From the NCBI GenBank assembly GCA_015490295.1, contig WFYC01000066.1:62001-126000 (forward strand): a stretch of 64,000 bases of DNA, written 5' to 3'. This document shows, in pieces, positions 61,070 through 64,000 of this stretch. The translations under genes and the position numbers were made by a program. The notes under the pieces were generated by a model. It saw only the letters and a program-made list of their open reading frames with translations. It did no database searches and was not told where the DNA came from. The stretch's first letter is position 1; each line of letters starts with the position of its first letter. This DNA comes from Hydrogenimonas sp. GTDB lineage: Bacteria; Campylobacterota; Campylobacteria; Campylobacterales; Hydrogenimonadaceae.

Positions 61070-61882
61070 CTACTCTCCCGATATCTTTTCAATACCTTCG
61101 AGACCGCCCATAGCTATACCATAGCCCAAAGAGGCCTCTATCTGCGGCTCTCTCGGATTTATCCGTATGAGCGTCGCGCCGAAATCTCTCGCTATGCGCT
61201 CACCCGTCATCCTGACGGTAGGCACCGCAGTTCCGGCACCTATCTCCACTATTACGAGTCTCAGCCTCTTTAAAGCCACCCGTTGCAAAAAGTCGTCGAA
61301 CCTCTCTCCCTGCGTGCGGGTACGGCCGGCATCCCAGCCCCAGTCGCCGAACATCAGAATGTTGGGCCTGGCGGTCGATCCGCATTTTTGGCACTTCGGC
61401 CACTCAAGCGCCCTGAAACTTTCCATATCGATCGGTATCTCGACCCCATCGGCACTCCATATACCACCGTCACAGCTGCTGCACTGCAGATGGTGGATGC
61501 TGCCGTGGCACTCCACAATTTTCTCTTCATCGAATCGGGCTTTTTGAAACTGTCCGTCTACATTGGAGGTAAAGACGAACCACTCCTCTTTGCTCTTCGC
61601 CAGATCCAAAAGCATGCCAAACCCATCATGGGGCTCGGTATCACGATACAGATGCAGCCTGTGACCGTAAAAAGCCCACGCCAGTGCAGGATCTGCCTCG
61701 AACCAGTGGGGATTTGCCAGCTCCACAAAACTGAGACCCAACCTCTTTGCCACCGGATAGGCCCGCCAGAACCCCTCGTTTCCCCTAAAATCCGGCAGCC
61801 CCGAGTCCACCCCCATTCCGGCTCCGGCTGTAATAAAAAGTGCATCTGATTCCGCGACTATCTTTTCGAGCTTGCTCATCAT
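61070..61882 (-). CDS. Sir2-family NAD-dependent deacylase
   Basis: ITAGAGMGVDSGLPDFRG, VFTSNVDGQFQKAGF-like segment (TSNVDGQFQKARF), CHGS, CxxC zinc pairs. Confidence 0.92.
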   Translation of the reverse strand: MMSKLEKIVAESDALFITAGAGMGVDSGLPDFRGNEGFWRAYPVAKRLGLSFVELANPHWFEADPALAWAFYGHRLHLYRDTEPHDGFGMLLDLAKSKEEWFVFTSNVDGQFQKARFDEEKIVECHGSIHHLQCSSCDGGIWSADGVEIPIDMESFRALEWPKCQKCGSTARPNILMFGDWGWDAGRTRTQGERFDDFLQRVALKRLRLVIVEIGAGTAVPTVRMTGERIARDFGATLIRINPREPQIEASLGYGIAMGGLEGIEKISGE

Positions 61883-61967
61883 GCGGTTATTGTACAACAA
61901 AAAGTTTCGGAGCAAAAGCCGATTATCGGTATAATATTTTTCCGAAAATCAGCTCGAAAGAGGCAAA

Positions 61968-62285
61968 ATGACCCAAGAAAAAATTGATAAAACCGTCAAA
62001 GAGAGTGCGGGCGTTATGCTCTACTTCGAAGGTGAGCACTGCAATGTATGCCATGCACTGAAGCCAAAACTCTTCGAGGCATTTGAAAATAACTTTCCCG
62101 AAATCGAAAGAGTGGCTGTAGATGTCGCGAGCCACCCGGATATAGCCGCAAACTTTGGAGTATTTTCGATTCCGACCGCCATCATATTCCTCGACTCCAA
62201 GGAGTTTGCGAGAGTTAGCCGCAACGTCAGCATAGCATCCTTGATCGAGCAAATAGAGCGTCCATACGAGATGATGTTCTCCTGA
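61968..62285 (+). CDS. Thioredoxin-family protein
   Basis: LYFEGEHCNVCHALKPKLFEAFE (CNVC), FSIPTAIIF. Confidence 0.88.
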   Translation: MTQEKIDKTVKESAGVMLYFEGEHCNVCHALKPKLFEAFENNFPEIERVAVDVASHPDIAANFGVFSIPTAIIFLDSKEFARVSRNVSIASLIEQIERPYEMMFS

Positions 62286-62412
62286 TATCCAGCCGACTCC
62301 TAAATTATTATTTTTACTAATATATATTCAGGTGCAAAAATCTTGCATTGGATAAAGTTATCTTATGGAACATTGCTATCTGTGATGTTCTGTACGAAAG
62401 AAAGGGGACGCC

Positions 62413-62847
62413 ATGAAAAAGGTGTTTTTTTCACTCGGCCTCGTAATTTCGTTGTCGGTTGCCGGTCAGCCTCATACACCAATGACCCCGGAGCAGAAGG
62501 CGCTTCAAAAAACGATGAAAACTCTCGCCAAAGGCCTTACACGCATTCAGTACGGTATCCTCTACAACGATCAGGACGAGCTTCTTGCCGGTGTACGGAT
62601 GATCAAGCGTACCCAGGACGGCTTTCTGACACGCCACGGTGAAGCATTGAAAGAGTATATGCCTGAAAACCCGAAGTTTGCCGTAAGTCTGGCAAAGCTG
62701 AGCGAGAAAAATATCGAGCGCTACATAAGAATGATGCGCAGCGACATCTTCTCCAAAAAGGACTACAGCCGTATCACGGCAGGGTACACCCACATCATGC
62801 AAGAGTGTGTAGGGTGCCATCGGAAACTCAGAAAGCGGAAATGGTAG
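62413..62847 (+). CDS. Exported small cytochrome with C-terminal heme motif (cytochrome c'-like)
   Basis: Signal peptide, helical body, single C-terminal CVGCH. Confidence 0.72.
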   Translation: MKKVFFSLGLVISLSVAGQPHTPMTPEQKALQKTMKTLAKGLTRIQYGILYNDQDELLAGVRMIKRTQDGFLTRHGEALKEYMPENPKFAVSLAKLSEKNIERYIRMMRSDIFSKKDYSRITAGYTHIMQECVGCHRKLRKRKW

Positions 62848-62975
62848 CACACACTAGAAACGGCCGGGGCTCTCCCGGCGCAGGAAACTCCCCTGCAGTA
62901 TTTGATTATGGCATCGATTCTCCGGATGTGATACAATAACATCCATAAAAAAATCTTTTACCAAACAGAGGATCC

Positions 62976-64000
62976 ATGCACCCAGAAGTGTTCCAGCCTT
63001 TGCTGAATAGCGACGATATTCAAAACGAACTGTTTGAAAAGACGATCGGAGTACGCAAGGCTACATATTTCGATTTTACGGCGACCGGGCTCGCATACAT
63101 GCCGATAGAAGATAGGATGCGGGAGCTGCTTGAATACTACGCCAACACCCACTCGAAAGAGGCTTACCTTGCCGAGACGATGCAAAAGTGCTACGAAGCG
63201 GCCAGAAAATCTCTCAAGCACTCCCTGGAACTGGAGGAGGATTTTCTTGTGATTCCTACCGGTTTCGGGGCTACGGGAGCGATAAAGCGCTTTCAGGAGC
63301 TGATGGGACTCTACATTCCCCCTGCGGTATGCAAGAGGCTCGGAAGCAAGCCGGAGGTGGAGAAGAGACCGCTCGTCATAATAGGACCCTACGAACACCA
63401 CTCCAATGAACTGGGCTTTAGGGAGTCTCTGTGTGATATTCACAGAGTGCCGATGACCGAAGAGGGTTTTGTGGACCTGAAAGATCTCGAAGAGGTTCTT
63501 GAAAAAAACAGCGGCAGGGAGATCATAGGCTCTTTCTGCATCGCTTCGAACGCAACCGGTATCATCACCCCATATGCCGAAATCTCCGCACTTTTAAGAA
63601 AACACGGTGCAACCGTCTGCTTCGACGCGGCAGCCACATCGGCATATATGAATATACCCTCTTCGCTTTACGACGTAATGTTCCTCTCCGCGCACAAACT
63701 GCTCGGAGGCCCCGGCAGCAGCGGAATTCTGGTCATAAGGGAGAGGCTTGTAGACACATCCATAGCACCTACATACCCCGGCGGCGGGACGGTCACCTAC
63801 GTGAGCCGAAAAAGCCACCGTTTCCACGAGGATGCGGAGGTGCGCGAAGATGCGGGAACCCCGGCCATTTTACAGTTTATCAAGGCGGCCCTTGCCTATC
63901 AGCTCAGAAACGAGATGGGGCTCGAGTGGATAAAGTCTCGAAAAAAAGAGCTTTACGACTACTTTATCTCCAAAATAGCGTCGATCGACGAATTCGAAAT
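62976..64000 (+). CDS. Class V aminotransferase / cysteine desulfurase-like PLP enzyme (truncated by window end)
   Basis: MHPEVFQPLLNSDDIQNELF... YEHHSNELGFRE, VCFDAAATSAYMNI, LSAHKLLGGPGSSGILVI. Confidence 0.88.
   Translation, partial: MHPEVFQPLLNSDDIQNELFEKTIGVRKATYFDFTATGLAYMPIEDRMRELLEYYANTHSKEAYLAETMQKCYEAARKSLKHSLELEEDFLVIPTGFGATGAIKRFQELMGLYIPPAVCKRLGSKPEVEKRPLVIIGPYEHHSNELGFRESLCDIHRVPMTEEGFVDLKDLEEVLEKNSGREIIGSFCIASNATGIITPYAEISALLRKHGATVCFDAAATSAYMNIPSSLYDVMFLSAHKLLGGPGSSGILVIRERLVDTSIAPTYPGGGTVTYVSRKSHRFHEDAEVREDAGTPAILQFIKAALAYQLRNEMGLEWIKSRKKELYDYFISKIASIDEFE

Overview
The window is 64 kb of a compact bacterial chromosome. Gene content and order point to Campylobacterota (epsilonproteobacteria): detached atpB, tsaE-lptB-rpoN, ppiD-ftsA-ftsZ, a UbiD-type menaquinone decarboxylase. 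Almost all sequence is tightly packed housekeeping genes: clpB, a ctpA-like protease, purC/S/Q, pncA/pncB, proA, gpsA, gatB, atpB, rpoN, lptB, tsaE, trpD, an Mla lipid-transport operon, hemC, proS, hemA, a polyprenyl synthase gene, rsmH, bioA, ppiD-ftsA-ftsZ, prmC, htpX-like, ABC-F and sir2. I saw no rRNA, tRNA, CRISPR array, prophage or autonomous transposon. The best candidate for an undescribed system is at about 39.2-44.4 kb (- strand). It is a translationally coupled four-gene operon: LuxI/exosortase-type N-acyltransferase, TonB-dependent receptor, small exported YfiR-like protein, and membrane GGDEF-EAL protein. It lies directly downstream of an orphan RND exporter and its first genes are visibly AT-rich. 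I read it as a possible signal synthesis/uptake/c-di-GMP output cassette. Other items of note are a ~112 bp MITE-like element with terminal inverted repeats (tandem copies upstream of rsmH plus two diverged copies and a remnant), a candidate FtsL after rsmH, an eIF2B/ribose-1,5-bisphosphate-isomerase-like gene beside pncA/pncB, strong palindromes in the bioA/ppiD divergent region, and a heptanucleotide repeat inside an ABC-F gene. All family calls come from reading motifs by eye; no database search was run.
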